A DNA stretch of 64,000 nucleotides from Lachnospiraceae bacterium UBA7179 (GTDB lineage: Bacteria > Bacillota > Clostridia > Lachnospirales > Lachnospiraceae), in contig DKVL01000108.1 of NCBI GenBank assembly GCA_002491195.1, positions 55,132 through 119,131 on the forward strand, in the 5' to 3' direction. Under the pieces are notes generated by a model, which was not told the origin of the DNA, did not search any database, and was given only the letters and a program-made list of their open reading frames with translations. Positions 35,839-45,034 of this stretch are shown piece after piece. How positions within the stretch are numbered: the first letter of the stretch is position 1; the number at the start of each line of letters is the position of its first letter. A program made the position numbers and the translations under genes.

Positions 35839-36783
35839 ATGGAATTTTTTCATCAGGAAATACAGGAAATCCTGCACAGGCAGCAAATACTGGAATTGTT
35901 AAAAGCAAACCGTCAAAATACATACATTTTTCATGATATCTACGCAGCCAGAATCATTGCCCACTACAGACATAAAACCTCCACTGCCAGGCAGTTCAAG
36001 ACGGTGCTTGCTTATCTGTTAATCGCCTGCATTCCGTTTTGCGGATTATTATTCATGCTCATACTAGGTGCAATGCTGCTTTTGAGCGGTACAGAACCCT
36101 CAACAGATATTGTTTCCTCCACCACGAATACGACACAATCTCCTTGGCAGAAAGCAGAAGCCGCAATGAAAAAAGGCGATTATGACACAGCCCGCGCCTT
36201 TTTTATAGAAGCGAAAGAGACTTATCCCCTGAACGGCATTATTTTGATTGATTACGCGGAGTTGTTACAGCGTGAAGACCAACACGATGAGGCGGCAATG
36301 ATGCTCATCGACTTCCTCAATAATGTCAGCGGCACGCAGAACATCAAGGATGGAGACAAGGTATATATGAAACTAAAAGAGCTGACCGGACCATTTTCCC
36401 CTAATGTGGAAGAAGCATATCAGAACTGTATTTCGGCCTGCGAGGACTCCTTGGAAAATTTTGAATTTCTTGACTCTTTGATAGAAAGTGAAAAATACAG
36501 GCTTGCACTGCACTTCTGCGATGCGATGCACGAGGAAAATGTGGCAGCCTGTAATCTCTGTACATATTATTATATGTGTTATACACAATTGGGCGAATAT
36601 GAAGAATGCGCCGTTTATTTTCTTGATCTCGCCGATCAATGGGAACAGGAATCTCTCCCCATAAATGCTCAGGAGTTAAAAATCCGGGTTCGGGGCAAAC
36701 TAAAAGAACTCAGACCGTTTGTCTGCGAATCTACCCAGCAAAAAATTGACGCCACCCTCCTCAAACTCGAGCGGGATTCGTAG
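35839..36783 (+). CDS. Membrane protein with TPR-like extracytoplasmic domain
   Basis: The 314-residue protein starts MEFFHQEIQEILHRQQ, has one strong membrane helix (LAYLLIACIPFCGLLFMLIL, about residues 57-85), and then TPR-like helical pairs (WQKAEAAMKKGDYDTARAFF is a clear unit). The ATG at 35839 was chosen because the longer open frame would overlap the kinase by over 100 bp. AAAGGA lies 12 bases upstream. As last gene of the HTH-kinase operon it may present a protein-binding surface to the kinase. The 3' end overlaps the convergent histidine kinase gene by 23 bp. Confidence 0.72.
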   Translation: MEFFHQEIQEILHRQQILELLKANRQNTYIFHDIYAARIIAHYRHKTSTARQFKTVLAYLLIACIPFCGLLFMLILGAMLLLSGTEPSTDIVSSTTNTTQSPWQKAEAAMKKGDYDTARAFFIEAKETYPLNGIILIDYAELLQREDQHDEAAMMLIDFLNNVSGTQNIKDGDKVYMKLKELTGPFSPNVEEAYQNCISACEDSLENFEFLDSLIESEKYRLALHFCDAMHEENVAACNLCTYYYMCYTQLGEYEECAVYFLDLADQWEQESLPINAQELKIRVRGKLKELRPFVCESTQQKIDATLLKLERDS

Positions 36784-38104
36784 GAGAATATTTGGGAAAC
36801 ACCACGCTAAACCGCGTTCCAAGTCCCTCGCGGCTCACGATATCATAATACCCCTGGTGCTTGTCAACAATCCACTTCGCAATCGAGAGCCCAAGTCCCG
36901 TGCCGCCAGTCTTGCTGTTGCGCACGGAATCAGCGCGGTAAAAACGGTCAAAGGCGTGCGCCACATCCTCCTGCGACATGCCGATCCCGTTGTCCTGTAT
37001 GCCGTAAAACGGTGATCCGTCCGTCCATGCACCCACGCGGATCAGGATCTCCTCACCCTGTTTCGTGTACTTTGCCGCATTGTCGATCAGAATGCGCGCC
37101 GACTGTTTCAACATGTCGCAGTCCGCATACACCTGCACAGTTCCCGATTCCTCAAAGCGGTAAATATGTTTCTCGTCGATCATCAGCGACTCTTCGTACA
37201 CTTCTCTCATAATACTATTCAACTCATGCACCTGCATGTCAAGATTCTGCCGGTTTGAATCACCCCGCGCCAGGAACAAGAGCTGTTCCACAAGTTTCTG
37301 CATATGGTTGGCCTCGTTCTTGATCGCCTCGATCGACTCCTCGAGAATCGCCGTGTCTTCCTTTCCCCACCGGTCAAGCATATTGACATACCCCTGTATG
37401 ACTGCGATCGGCGTACGCAGCTCATGAGAGGCGTCCGACACAAACTGCGACTGCTGTTTGTAGGAAGCCCGAATCCGTTCAAGCAATCCGTTCAGCGCTG
37501 TCTCAATGCCCCGCAGATCCTTGTCGTGCATATGGATTCCGTTTTCCATGGCATCCACTTTGAGGTTGGAGATCGCATCCTCCAGACTGTGGTACTTCGT
37601 CTCATCAAACGCCATCTCGCTGAGCTGCTGCGCCCTCGCCGCGATCTGATTCAACGGGCGAAGCTGTCTGCGCACCTGCGCCGTGCCAGAGACTGCCAAT
37701 GAGACCAGGTCGATCATCTGAAACGCAAGAAGGACGATCCCCCCATAGCGAAACAGACGAAGCCACGCACCGACCGGCACCTCATACAGCGTCTGATCAC
37801 TGTGATCCAACACAGTGTACACTGCACTCCACAGATCTGTCTCATACGAAACTGTCCTAATATAGGAAAAGGAAAAAGTCCCCGCCATCTGCAGATCCAT
37901 GCCGACCACAAAAATTGCCACAAGCAGAACAAAAACAACGATATCCATACCCGCATACGCAAAAAAAACACGTGCCATATTATTGAAATTAATCTTTCGC
38001 GCAATGGAAGTCATCCGCCCCGTGTCGAAAGGTCTGCCCTTTCCGTTATTTCTCTTGTCTGATTGATGCTCCTTTTTCCGAATTTTCTCCTGATCAGTTT
38101 TCAT
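36761..38104 (-). CDS. Sensor histidine kinase
   Basis: The 447-residue protein has two membrane helices (about residues 44-66 and 128-150) around a small outer loop of about 60 residues, a HAMP-like linker, the H-box SDASHELRTPIAVIQGY and the ATPase motifs DNAAKYT, DNGIGMS and GGTGLGLSIAKWI. It overlaps the upstream response regulator by 11 bp, and the two form a standard OmpR-type pair. The signal is unknown. Confidence 0.92.
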   Translation of the reverse strand: MKTDQEKIRKKEHQSDKRNNGKGRPFDTGRMTSIARKINFNNMARVFFAYAGMDIVVFVLLVAIFVVGMDLQMAGTFSFSYIRTVSYETDLWSAVYTVLDHSDQTLYEVPVGAWLRLFRYGGIVLLAFQMIDLVSLAVSGTAQVRRQLRPLNQIAARAQQLSEMAFDETKYHSLEDAISNLKVDAMENGIHMHDKDLRGIETALNGLLERIRASYKQQSQFVSDASHELRTPIAVIQGYVNMLDRWGKEDTAILEESIEAIKNEANHMQKLVEQLLFLARGDSNRQNLDMQVHELNSIMREVYEESLMIDEKHIYRFEESGTVQVYADCDMLKQSARILIDNAAKYTKQGEEILIRVGAWTDGSPFYGIQDNGIGMSQEDVAHAFDRFYRADSVRNSKTGGTGLGLSIAKWIVDKHQGYYDIVSREGLGTRFSVVFPKYSPTNPARV

Positions 38105-38789
38105 CCTTGATACAATACCCCACTCCGCGCACGGTCTGAATAATCTTTACCTGATACACGTCATCCAGTTTGCTCCGCAGATACCGGACATACACATCAA
38201 TGATATTTGTCTCACCCATATAATCATAGCCGCAGACTTTCTCCAAAAGAGTATCCCTCGATATCACGATATTTTTGTTTTCCAATAAAACCTTCAAAAG
38301 CTCAAATTCCCTGTGCGTGAGCTCCACCTGCTCCCCATCATAGGAAACCTCATAGCGCTGCACGTCCATACAAAGTTTCCCGACACTGAGCTGGTTCTTG
38401 TCCCGGCTGGCTATACTGGCACCTCCTCCGCGCTTCTTGAGCACCAGCCTGATGCGTGCAAGCAGCTCCTCTATGGCAAACGGTTTTGTCATGTAGTCAT
38501 CAGCTCCGCCGTCAAGTCCCGCAACCTTATCCATCACCTCGTCGCGCGCCGTCAGCATAATGACAGGAATGTCAGAATTTTTTCGCAGGCGCCGAAGCAC
38601 TTCAAAGCCGTTTAGCTCTGGAAGCATCACATCGAGCACGACCAGATCAGCCTTGCCGCTCTGCGCTTTCTCCAATCCTTCTCTGCCGTTTACCGCCTTC
38701 ATGACCTCATAGCCCTCATGCAGGAGCTCCAGCTCCAGAAAACGACCGATCTTCTCCTCGTCCTCCACGATCAAAACTGTCACTGCCAT
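38094..38789 (-). CDS. OmpR-family response regulator
   Basis: The 231-residue protein has a receiver domain (IVEDEEKIGRFLELELL, phosphoacceptor in LVVLDVMLPELNG, lysine in DYMTKPFAIEEL) and a winged-helix domain ending IIQTVRGVGYCIKDEN. ATG 38789 is preceded by GGAGGAGG; an in-frame ATG at 38807 lies before that site. It is first in the pair with the histidine kinase. Confidence 0.94.
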   Translation of the reverse strand: MAVTVLIVEDEEKIGRFLELELLHEGYEVMKAVNGREGLEKAQSGKADLVVLDVMLPELNGFEVLRRLRKNSDIPVIMLTARDEVMDKVAGLDGGADDYMTKPFAIEELLARIRLVLKKRGGGASIASRDKNQLSVGKLCMDVQRYEVSYDGEQVELTHREFELLKVLLENKNIVISRDTLLEKVCGYDYMGETNIIDVYVRYLRSKLDDVYQVKIIQTVRGVGYCIKDEN

Positions 38790-38932
38790 CACTGCCTCCT
38801 CCTTCATTCAACACAACCAAACCTGTGCGCCCCTGCGCCGCCATAGTACAGCATTGCACAAATAATGGTGCTGTGCACGCAAGGAAGCAGGGGAATACTC
38901 CTCCCCCTGCCCGCCGCAATCAATTGCTCTAA

Positions 38933-39472
38933 TTAATTGTTCTCTTCCTTTGCCGCGCCGCCAAACTCACTCTTGATGTTCTCCGCCGCATCTGCCGCGC
39001 TGTCCATCGCCTTGTTGAGATCGATGTCGACGCTCCTCACATCGGGTCCTGCAAACTGGTATCTCATATTAAAGAACAGTCCGACCACCAATAACGGAAC
39101 CACCACCCAGAACGCAAAGAGCAGAAATACAACCAGCAGCGTAATCGGTATCCGGAAGATCTCATTGTTATCGCGCTCCACGCAGAAACTGTTATTGTTT
39201 CCTTTCTCCAGCCACTTCTGGCACCAGCGTCCGAAACGCTTGAGATTGTCGGAAAAACTGGACTTGCTCTCCTTGTCATCAATCTCGATCTTCACCTTCT
39301 CCGCTTGTGTCGTGTAGCTGGACTGCTCCGGCCCATGCACTTTGCCGCTCTGCTCCAAGTAAATCATGGCGTCGAGAATATCCCAGTTGCTGTTTTCCAG
39401 CGCCTGCTTTGCCTCCTCATAAGTAACATTTGCATGCTCCCTTAATTTTTCTACCTTTTCAAAATTATCCAT
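38933..39472 (-). CDS. UBA-like and DUF4342 membrane protein
   Basis: The 179-residue protein has an N-terminal UBA/TS-N fold (VEKLREHANVTYEEAKQALE, then NWDILDAMIYLEQ), as in EF-Ts and NAC. A DUF4342 region with a basic patch (FGRWCQKWLEKG) follows, then one long or split membrane segment near residues 118-145. A helical C-terminus ends it. ATG 39472 follows AAAGGAGAG; repeat C1 lies about 40 bp upstream. Function is unknown; the gene often neighbours two-component genes in Clostridia. Confidence 0.82.
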   Translation of the reverse strand: MDNFEKVEKLREHANVTYEEAKQALENSNWDILDAMIYLEQSGKVHGPEQSSYTTQAEKVKIEIDDKESKSSFSDNLKRFGRWCQKWLEKGNNNSFCVERDNNEIFRIPITLLVVFLLFAFWVVVPLLVVGLFFNMRYQFAGPDVRSVDIDLNKAMDSAADAAENIKSEFGGAAKEENN

Positions 39473-39509
39473 TTTCTTTCTCTCCTTTTTGATTGTTTCA
39501 TTTTTTTTG

Positions 39510-39651
39510 TCATGCCACCTCAACGGCACAAACGATCTGTAAAACTCAGGGAAGAATCGCTGCCCTTGCGATTCTTCGCGAAATGACTTAGATTTTCTTA
39601 GCGGGCGTCTTTTGGACGCTTAGAAAATCTTCATTTCGTTCACACTTCTCA
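39510..39651. repeat. Family C double-hairpin repeat, copy C1
   Basis: It runs from TCATGCCACCTCAACGGCAC through hairpin 1 (GAAGAATCGC/GCGATTCTTC) and hairpin 2 (AGATTTTCTTAGCG/CGCTTAGAAAATCT) to CACACTTCTCA. Copies C2 and C3 (55.1 and 62.8 kb) keep the ends and the two-stem plan but change stem bases on both sides. Confidence 0.8.
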
Positions 39652-39748
39652 GCTGATGATCTTATGATATACAATCAAAATTAATCAAAAATGTTGTTCA
39701 GATTAAAAACAGATTAAACTTTATTATCGTTATCATTAACACAGCTTA

Positions 39749-39830
39749 GGAGCTGTAAAGAAAAAACATGACAATGTTGCAATCGGAGACATAGACAAGC
39801 AAGATTGTTAAGTTATTTCTTTACAGATCC
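39749..39830. mobile_element. Family D palindromic element, 82 bp version
   Basis: Its ends GGAGCTGTAAAGAAA and TTTCTTTACAGATCC match the 7.6 kb element at 14 of 15 positions in each arm, and TTA flanks both sides. The interior is longer and different. The stretch from 39473 to 40038 contains this element, repeat C1 and no supported gene. Confidence 0.8.
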
Positions 39831-40038
39831 TTACCACATCAAAAAAGGCTCTTTCTTACCTATGATCAGCATAACACATTTCCTCACGGATTGCCATATG
39901 AACTGGAAAGAAAACATCCTGACCCAAAATGTATGGGATCTGGGTAAGGAATTTTCAGAAAAACAGAGACAAAACCGTGATGATGCGATAGAATACTAAT
40001 AGAAACAGTTTCAGAGTGCACAAAACAGAGGAGACAGT

Positions 40039-41736
40039 ATGAACAGCAGGACGATTGTAAACATAGGAGTTCAGAATTTTGACAAACTGCGGGAGCGGGA
40101 TTCCTTTTATATTGACAAGACGGGCTTTATCAGGGAATGGTGGGAGGGCGGCGCCGAGGTGACGCTCATCACCCGCCCGCGCAGATTCGGCAAAACTTTG
40201 AACATGAGTATGCTGGAATGCTTCTTTTCCACCAAATATGCTGGCAGGGGCGATCTGTTCGAGGGGCTTGACATCTGGAAGGACGAGCGGTACAGGCAGC
40301 TGCAGGGGACATACCCGGTGATATTTTTAAGCTTTGCGGGTATCAAGGCTGTCAATGCGGACGACATGAAATACAAAATGACAGAGGTTATCTCGAATCT
40401 TTATGACGAGAATACCTACCTGCTGGAGGGAGATACTCTGACTTCAAACGAGAAAGAATACTATCAGAGCATCAAACCCGGGGTTGATGACAAGATTATC
40501 GCGGGCACCGTTCAACGGATGGCAAGGTTCCTGTCTCGCTATTATGGAAAAAAAGCGATCATCTTGCTTGACGAGTACGACACCCCGATGCAGGAAGCAT
40601 GGCTTGGCGGCTACTGGGACGAGACTGTGGCTTTTTTTCGGAGTTTTTTTGACTATACTTTCAAGACGGATCCGCATATGCACAGAGGGGTTATAACTGG
40701 GATTACACGCATCTCAAAGGAATCCATTTTCTCCGACTTAAATAACCTGAACGTAATCACCACGACTTCTGACCGCTATGCCATATCGTTCGGCTTCACG
40801 GAGCAGGAGGTGTTTCGCGCATTGGACGATACAGGGCTTGGCAACGAGAAACAGCAGGTAAAGCAGTGGTATGACGGGTTCACATTCGGAAAATATACAG
40901 ATATCTATAACCCCTGGTCAATCACCTCGTTCATTGACGAGAAGAAATACAAGGCGTACTGGGCGAACACAAGCGCGAACAGCCTGGTCAATTCCCTGAT
41001 ACGGACTGGCAGGAACGAGGTCAAGGAGACGATGGAGACGCTCCTGCAGGGCGGCAGTTTCACGGCCATTATCGACGAACAGATCGTATTTAGCCAGCTG
41101 GGCGGCAGCGTGAGCGCGATCTGGAGCCTGCTGCTCGCGACGGGTTATCTGAAGGTTCTTGGCACAGAAATTGTGGGCGAGGACAAGACAGAAATATATA
41201 CGCTCGCACTGACCAACAAGGAGGTCGAAATCATGTTTAAGAACATGGTGAACGGCTGGTTCAAAGACAATGCCAGCATCCCCTACAATGATTTCGTCAA
41301 GGCAATGCTGGACGATGATGTGGAATCCGTGAACGATTTCATGAACGACATCGCGCTCGACAGCTTCTCGAACTTCGACACAGCAAAGGGGACGTCTTCG
41401 GGGGACATACCAGAACGATTTTACCATGGATTTGTACTGGGGCTGATGGTGGACCTGGCGGGAAGGTATGTGATCAAGTCCATCAGGGAGAGCGGTTTTG
41501 GCCGGTATGACATCCTCATGAAGCCCACAGACAGAGACCGGGACTACGCCTATATTATCGAGTTCAAAGTACACAAGCCAAGGAAAGAAAAAGATCTGGA
41601 AGAAACTCTTGCTAATGCCCACCGACAGATCGAGGAGCGCAAGTACGAGACAGATCTGGCTGCAGAAGGTTTTGCACCGGAACGAATCAGGAAGTACGGG
41701 TTTGCATTTCGAGGAAAGGAGTGCCTGATCGGGTGA
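40039..41736 (+). CDS. AAA-ATPase with C-terminal PD-(D/E)XK nuclease domain (copy 2)
   Basis: The 565-residue protein is a full-length paralogue of the 25909-27633 gene: RPRRFGKTLNMSMLECFFS, AIILLDEYDTPMQEAW, FGRYDILMKP and YIIEFKVHKP are shared almost unchanged, and both end KYGFAF(R/Q)GKECLIG. The GC content is visibly higher than in copy 1 and the surroundings, suggesting separate arrival rather than recent local duplication. GAGGAGA lies 8 bases before ATG. Confidence 0.9.
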   Translation: MNSRTIVNIGVQNFDKLRERDSFYIDKTGFIREWWEGGAEVTLITRPRRFGKTLNMSMLECFFSTKYAGRGDLFEGLDIWKDERYRQLQGTYPVIFLSFAGIKAVNADDMKYKMTEVISNLYDENTYLLEGDTLTSNEKEYYQSIKPGVDDKIIAGTVQRMARFLSRYYGKKAIILLDEYDTPMQEAWLGGYWDETVAFFRSFFDYTFKTDPHMHRGVITGITRISKESIFSDLNNLNVITTTSDRYAISFGFTEQEVFRALDDTGLGNEKQQVKQWYDGFTFGKYTDIYNPWSITSFIDEKKYKAYWANTSANSLVNSLIRTGRNEVKETMETLLQGGSFTAIIDEQIVFSQLGGSVSAIWSLLLATGYLKVLGTEIVGEDKTEIYTLALTNKEVEIMFKNMVNGWFKDNASIPYNDFVKAMLDDDVESVNDFMNDIALDSFSNFDTAKGTSSGDIPERFYHGFVLGLMVDLAGRYVIKSIRESGFGRYDILMKPTDRDRDYAYIIEFKVHKPRKEKDLEETLANAHRQIEERKYETDLAAEGFAPERIRKYGFAFRGKECLIG

Positions 41737-41797
41737 CCGTGGTACGATTGCAGGAGCCTGACGAAAAGTCTATCATATAAACTGGGAGGAAAATATC

Positions 41798-42334
41798 ATG
41801 GACAGGAAAATGTCTGTAAATGAAAAAGAATACGAGATCATTCGACTACTGGGAAAGGGCAAAGGCGGATATTCTTATCTGGCGAGCGACGGAACACAAA
41901 AATATGTGCTAAAGCAAATCCACCACGAACCCTGCGACTATTATCAGTTTGGAAATAAGATTGAGGCAGAGATCAATGATTATAACCGACTCCGGGAAAT
42001 CGGAATCAGGATTCCTGCCATGATCGATGTTGACATCCAGAAGGAACGCATTTTAAAAGAATTTATCGATGGCGATACGATCTATGAGTTCGTCTTGCAG
42101 GATCAGATGAAATCCACCTACATGGACCAGCTGCATGATATGTGCAGACTGCTCTATGCCGCCCATACCAATATCGATTATTTCCCGACGAATTTTGTCG
42201 TGCAGAACGGAGAACTGTACTACATTGATTTTGAGTGCAACACCTATATGGACGAATGGAATTTCGAGAACTGGGGAATCAAATACTGGTCAAAAACACC
42301 GGAATTTCTGCAGTATGTGGAGGAGCATTCATGA
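41798..42334 (+). CDS. Small Bud32/RIO-like protein kinase
   Basis: The 178-residue protein has a compact kinase fold: LLGKGKGGYSYLA (nucleotide loop), the lysine in KYVLKQI, IDYFPTNFVV as catalytic loop with Asp and Asn, and YYIDFECN as metal-binding motif. It lacks the large C-lobe, as in Bud32 or lipopolysaccharide core kinases. Its stop overlaps the dus start (ATGA), so it is coupled to a tRNA-modifying enzyme. A link to tRNA is suggested only by that coupling. Confidence 0.78.
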   Translation: MDRKMSVNEKEYEIIRLLGKGKGGYSYLASDGTQKYVLKQIHHEPCDYYQFGNKIEAEINDYNRLREIGIRIPAMIDVDIQKERILKEFIDGDTIYEFVLQDQMKSTYMDQLHDMCRLLYAAHTNIDYFPTNFVVQNGELYYIDFECNTYMDEWNFENWGIKYWSKTPEFLQYVEEHS

Positions 42335-43272
42335 ATTTATATCTGGCCCCGATGGAGGGAATCACAACTTACATCTACAGAAACGCCTACAATCACTATT
42401 TCGGCGGTATCGACAAGTACTTTACACCGTTCATCGCCAGCAAAAAGCTGAATCGGCGCGAGTTAAATGAAATCCTCCCGGAACACAATGAAACGATCAC
42501 TGTCGTACCGCAGATTCTGACCAACCGCGCGGACGAATTTCTGCAGATCACCAAAAAGATCGCTGGGTACGGCTACCAGACGGTAAATCTCAATCTCGGA
42601 TGCCCTTCCGGAACAGTCACTGCCAGAAAGCGCGGCGCGGGATTTCTGGGTGTTCCTGACGAGTTGGATCGCTTTCTATATGAAATCTATGACAAATCAC
42701 CGATCAGGATTTCCATCAAGACAAGAATCGGCGTGGAATCGATCGAGGAATGGGAACATCTGCTTGCAATCTATAAAAAATATCCGATTGCTGAACTGAT
42801 CATCCACCCACGCCTGCAGAAGGAATTGTACAAATTCACACCCCATAAGGAGGCATTTTCCGCTGCCATTTCCGCCCTGCCTGATATTCCTCTCTGTTAC
42901 AATGGAGAGATCACTTCCCCCAAAAGCTATGAGGAGCTCTTAACGAGTGTCCCTGAGGCAGACTGCATCATGATCGGGCGCGGTATTCTAAGAAATCCCA
43001 CACTGGCTGCACAGCTGAAAAAGAACAACGCCGCAGAGCTGTTTACCAGGGAAAATCTCAAAGCCTTTCACGATGAAATCTTTGCCGGCTACTCTGCCCA
43101 GATGGCTGGGGAAACACCGACTCTCTTCAAGATGAAAGACTTATGGACTTACCTGATTGAAAGCTTTGCAGCGTCAGACCGATATCTCCAAAAAATACGC
43201 AAATCTTCTGACTATACGGAGTACAAAATCGCTGTTAACAACCTGTTCCGGGAATGTGAACTCCGCAACTAA
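42331..43272 (+). CDS. dus: tRNA-dihydrouridine synthase
   Basis: The 313-residue flavoenzyme has LAPMEGITTYIYRNAY at the N-terminus, the VNLNLGCPSGTV region with the catalytic Cys, RISIKTRIGV and the FMN-phosphate-binding IMIGRGILRNP. It reduces uridine to dihydrouridine in tRNA D-loops. GGAGGAG 5 bases before ATG 42331 fixes the start inside the end of the kinase gene. Confidence 0.92.
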   Translation: MNLYLAPMEGITTYIYRNAYNHYFGGIDKYFTPFIASKKLNRRELNEILPEHNETITVVPQILTNRADEFLQITKKIAGYGYQTVNLNLGCPSGTVTARKRGAGFLGVPDELDRFLYEIYDKSPIRISIKTRIGVESIEEWEHLLAIYKKYPIAELIIHPRLQKELYKFTPHKEAFSAAISALPDIPLCYNGEITSPKSYEELLTSVPEADCIMIGRGILRNPTLAAQLKKNNAAELFTRENLKAFHDEIFAGYSAQMAGETPTLFKMKDLWTYLIESFAASDRYLQKIRKSSDYTEYKIAVNNLFRECELRN

Positions 43273-43281
43273 GAAACGAAA

Positions 43282-44118
43282 TTACTCTACCGACAACACA
43301 CAGTTGTGCATCAACATCGCGATCGTCATCGGTCCTACGCCGCCCGGAACTGGCGTGATGGCGCTTGTGTGCGGCGCTGCTTTCTCAAAATCGACATCGC
43401 CGCAGAGCTTGTTGTTTGCGTCCCTGTGAATCCCGACATCGATGACAACCGCTCCTTCTTTGATATAGGAATCATCGATAAATTTCGGCTTCCCGATCGC
43501 CACCACAAGGATATCTGCCTGTTTCGTGATCTCCTTGAGATTCTGCGTGCGCGAATGACAGACTGTGACTGTCCCGTTCTCCCTCAATAACAGCATCGAC
43601 ATCGGTTTTCCTACGATGTTGCTACGTCCGATCACAACACAGTGCTTCCCGGAGATTTCAATACCAGACCGTTTTAACAGCTGAATAATGCCAAGCGGCG
43701 TGCAGGATACATACCCCCTGCTGCCTACACAGAGCGCACCGACATTTTTCTCGTGAAATCCGTCCACATCTTTCTCCGGCGCAATCGTTTGGATCACTTT
43801 CTCTTCATTGATCTGCTTTGGAAGCGGAAGCTGGACAAGGATACCGTTCACCTTGTCGTCCACATTGAGTTTCTGTACCAGCTCCAAAAGCTCCTGCTCT
43901 GTCGTCTCCTCCGGAAGTTCGTACGCCAGCGATTCAATCCCAATATAGGCACACGCTTTTTTCTTGTTGCCCACATATACGCCCGACGCCGGATCATTGC
44001 CCACCTGAATCACTGCAAGGCAGATCGTTGTGCCCTGCTGCTTTAACACTGCGACCTTTTCTTTGAGCTCGTCTTTAATCTCCTGGGAGATCTTTTTTCC
44101 GTCAATAATCTGATACAT
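43282..44118 (-). CDS. folD: Bifunctional methylenetetrahydrofolate dehydrogenase/cyclohydrolase
   Basis: The 278-residue protein has YVGNKKKACAYIGI with the catalytic Tyr-Lys pair, GILVQLPLPKQI, VVIGRSNIVGKPMSMLL for NADP binding and the end motif TPVPGGVGPMTIAML. It interconverts methylene-, methenyl- and formyl-tetrahydrofolate. Convergent with dus, 9 bp apart. Confidence 0.95.
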   Translation of the reverse strand: MYQIIDGKKISQEIKDELKEKVAVLKQQGTTICLAVIQVGNDPASGVYVGNKKKACAYIGIESLAYELPEETTEQELLELVQKLNVDDKVNGILVQLPLPKQINEEKVIQTIAPEKDVDGFHEKNVGALCVGSRGYVSCTPLGIIQLLKRSGIEISGKHCVVIGRSNIVGKPMSMLLLRENGTVTVCHSRTQNLKEITKQADILVVAIGKPKFIDDSYIKEGAVVIDVGIHRDANNKLCGDVDFEKAAPHTSAITPVPGGVGPMTIAMLMHNCVLSVE

Positions 44119-44146
44119 CTTATGCCTCTCCTTTATCCTTTTCTAC

Positions 44147-44752
44147 CTATTCAATCCGTTTAAAATCAGATGCGGGATGCTTGCACCATGGACATATAAA
44201 ATCGTCGGGAAGAACGTCACCCTCATAAATATACCCACATACCGTACAGATAAATCCTTTTTTCTTCTCGGAAGCTGCAGGCGCTGTCTTAATATTTTTC
44301 TGATAATAACTATAGGTTACTGATGGATCCTCCGACAATACCGCCCCGTCAGTTACATCCGCAAGAAACAGCGTATGCGTGCCAAGATCTGTCGCAGAAA
44401 CCACTTTTGCAGAGAGATATGCATTGGTCTCCTCAGCGATATAGATCACTCCATTTTCCGCCCTCTGATAGGTGATCTCCTCAGTCTTATCCACATCTGC
44501 ACCGCTCTGAAATCCCCAGTGCCTGTAAGTGTCAAATTTTGAATTTTCTGTCAGAATCGACACATTGAATACACCTGTCCGCACGATCATATCATGTGTG
44601 TAGTTCTTCTTGTTGACCGCCACAACGATACGGTTCGGCTCTGTCGTCACCTGCGAAACCGTGTTGACGATACATCCATTGTCCTTGTCCCCCTCCCTGG
44701 CTGTCAGTATAAACAATCCATACGTTAAATTGTACATTGCTTTCTTGTCCAT
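44147..44752 (-). CDS. Flavin reductase fused to rubredoxin
   Basis: The 201-residue protein has an FMN-binding flavin-reductase domain (residues 1-150, with NGCIVNTVSQVTTEPNRI) and a C-terminal rubredoxin with CTVCGYIYEGD and CPWCKHPASDF as the iron site. Such high-molecular-weight rubredoxins pass electrons from NAD(P)H to oxygen- or NO-reducing flavodiiron proteins in anaerobes. A role in oxygen defence is likely. It precedes folD on the same strand by 28 bp. Confidence 0.9.
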   Translation of the reverse strand: MDKKAMYNLTYGLFILTAREGDKDNGCIVNTVSQVTTEPNRIVVAVNKKNYTHDMIVRTGVFNVSILTENSKFDTYRHWGFQSGADVDKTEEITYQRAENGVIYIAEETNAYLSAKVVSATDLGTHTLFLADVTDGAVLSEDPSVTYSYYQKNIKTAPAASEKKKGFICTVCGYIYEGDVLPDDFICPWCKHPASDFKRIE

Positions 44753-44936
44753 ATTTAATGTCCTCCTTTATTGTATCACAAAACTGTGTTTTATGATTGC
44801 CATTCACCGAATATGCAGGCCTACCCTTATTGCCGCTCGCCGAATGTGCAAGCATATTTTTCTCGCTAATGCCCATTATATCATAAACACACTGATATTG
44901 TAATATCCAGGTGACAAATTATTAACACTAGTAGTT

Positions 44937-44976
44937 AAAATTTCTAGACGATGCCACCGCATCGTCTAGAAATTTT
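44937..44976. terminator. Strong bidirectional hairpin after clpP
   Basis: A perfect 18 bp stem, AAAATTTCTAGACGATGC and its complement, closes a 4-base loop (CACC) and ends in TTTT on the plus strand and in a short T-rich stretch on the minus strand. It lies 59 bp after the clpP stop. No gene is seen between 44753 and 45034. Confidence 0.8.
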
Positions 44977-45034
44977 GCCTAGCACTGGCACAAACCATAC
45001 AGCCCACAAGTCTAATTTCTGACTGGATAGAGCA

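Noticed and set aside
39862..39999. A 45-codon plus-strand frame ending QRQNRDDAIEY upstream of the second AAA/PD-(D/E)XK gene
   Set aside because: No ribosome binding site before its ATG codons, no recognisable family, and it sits in a stretch made of repeats; it could be a fragment but support is too thin.
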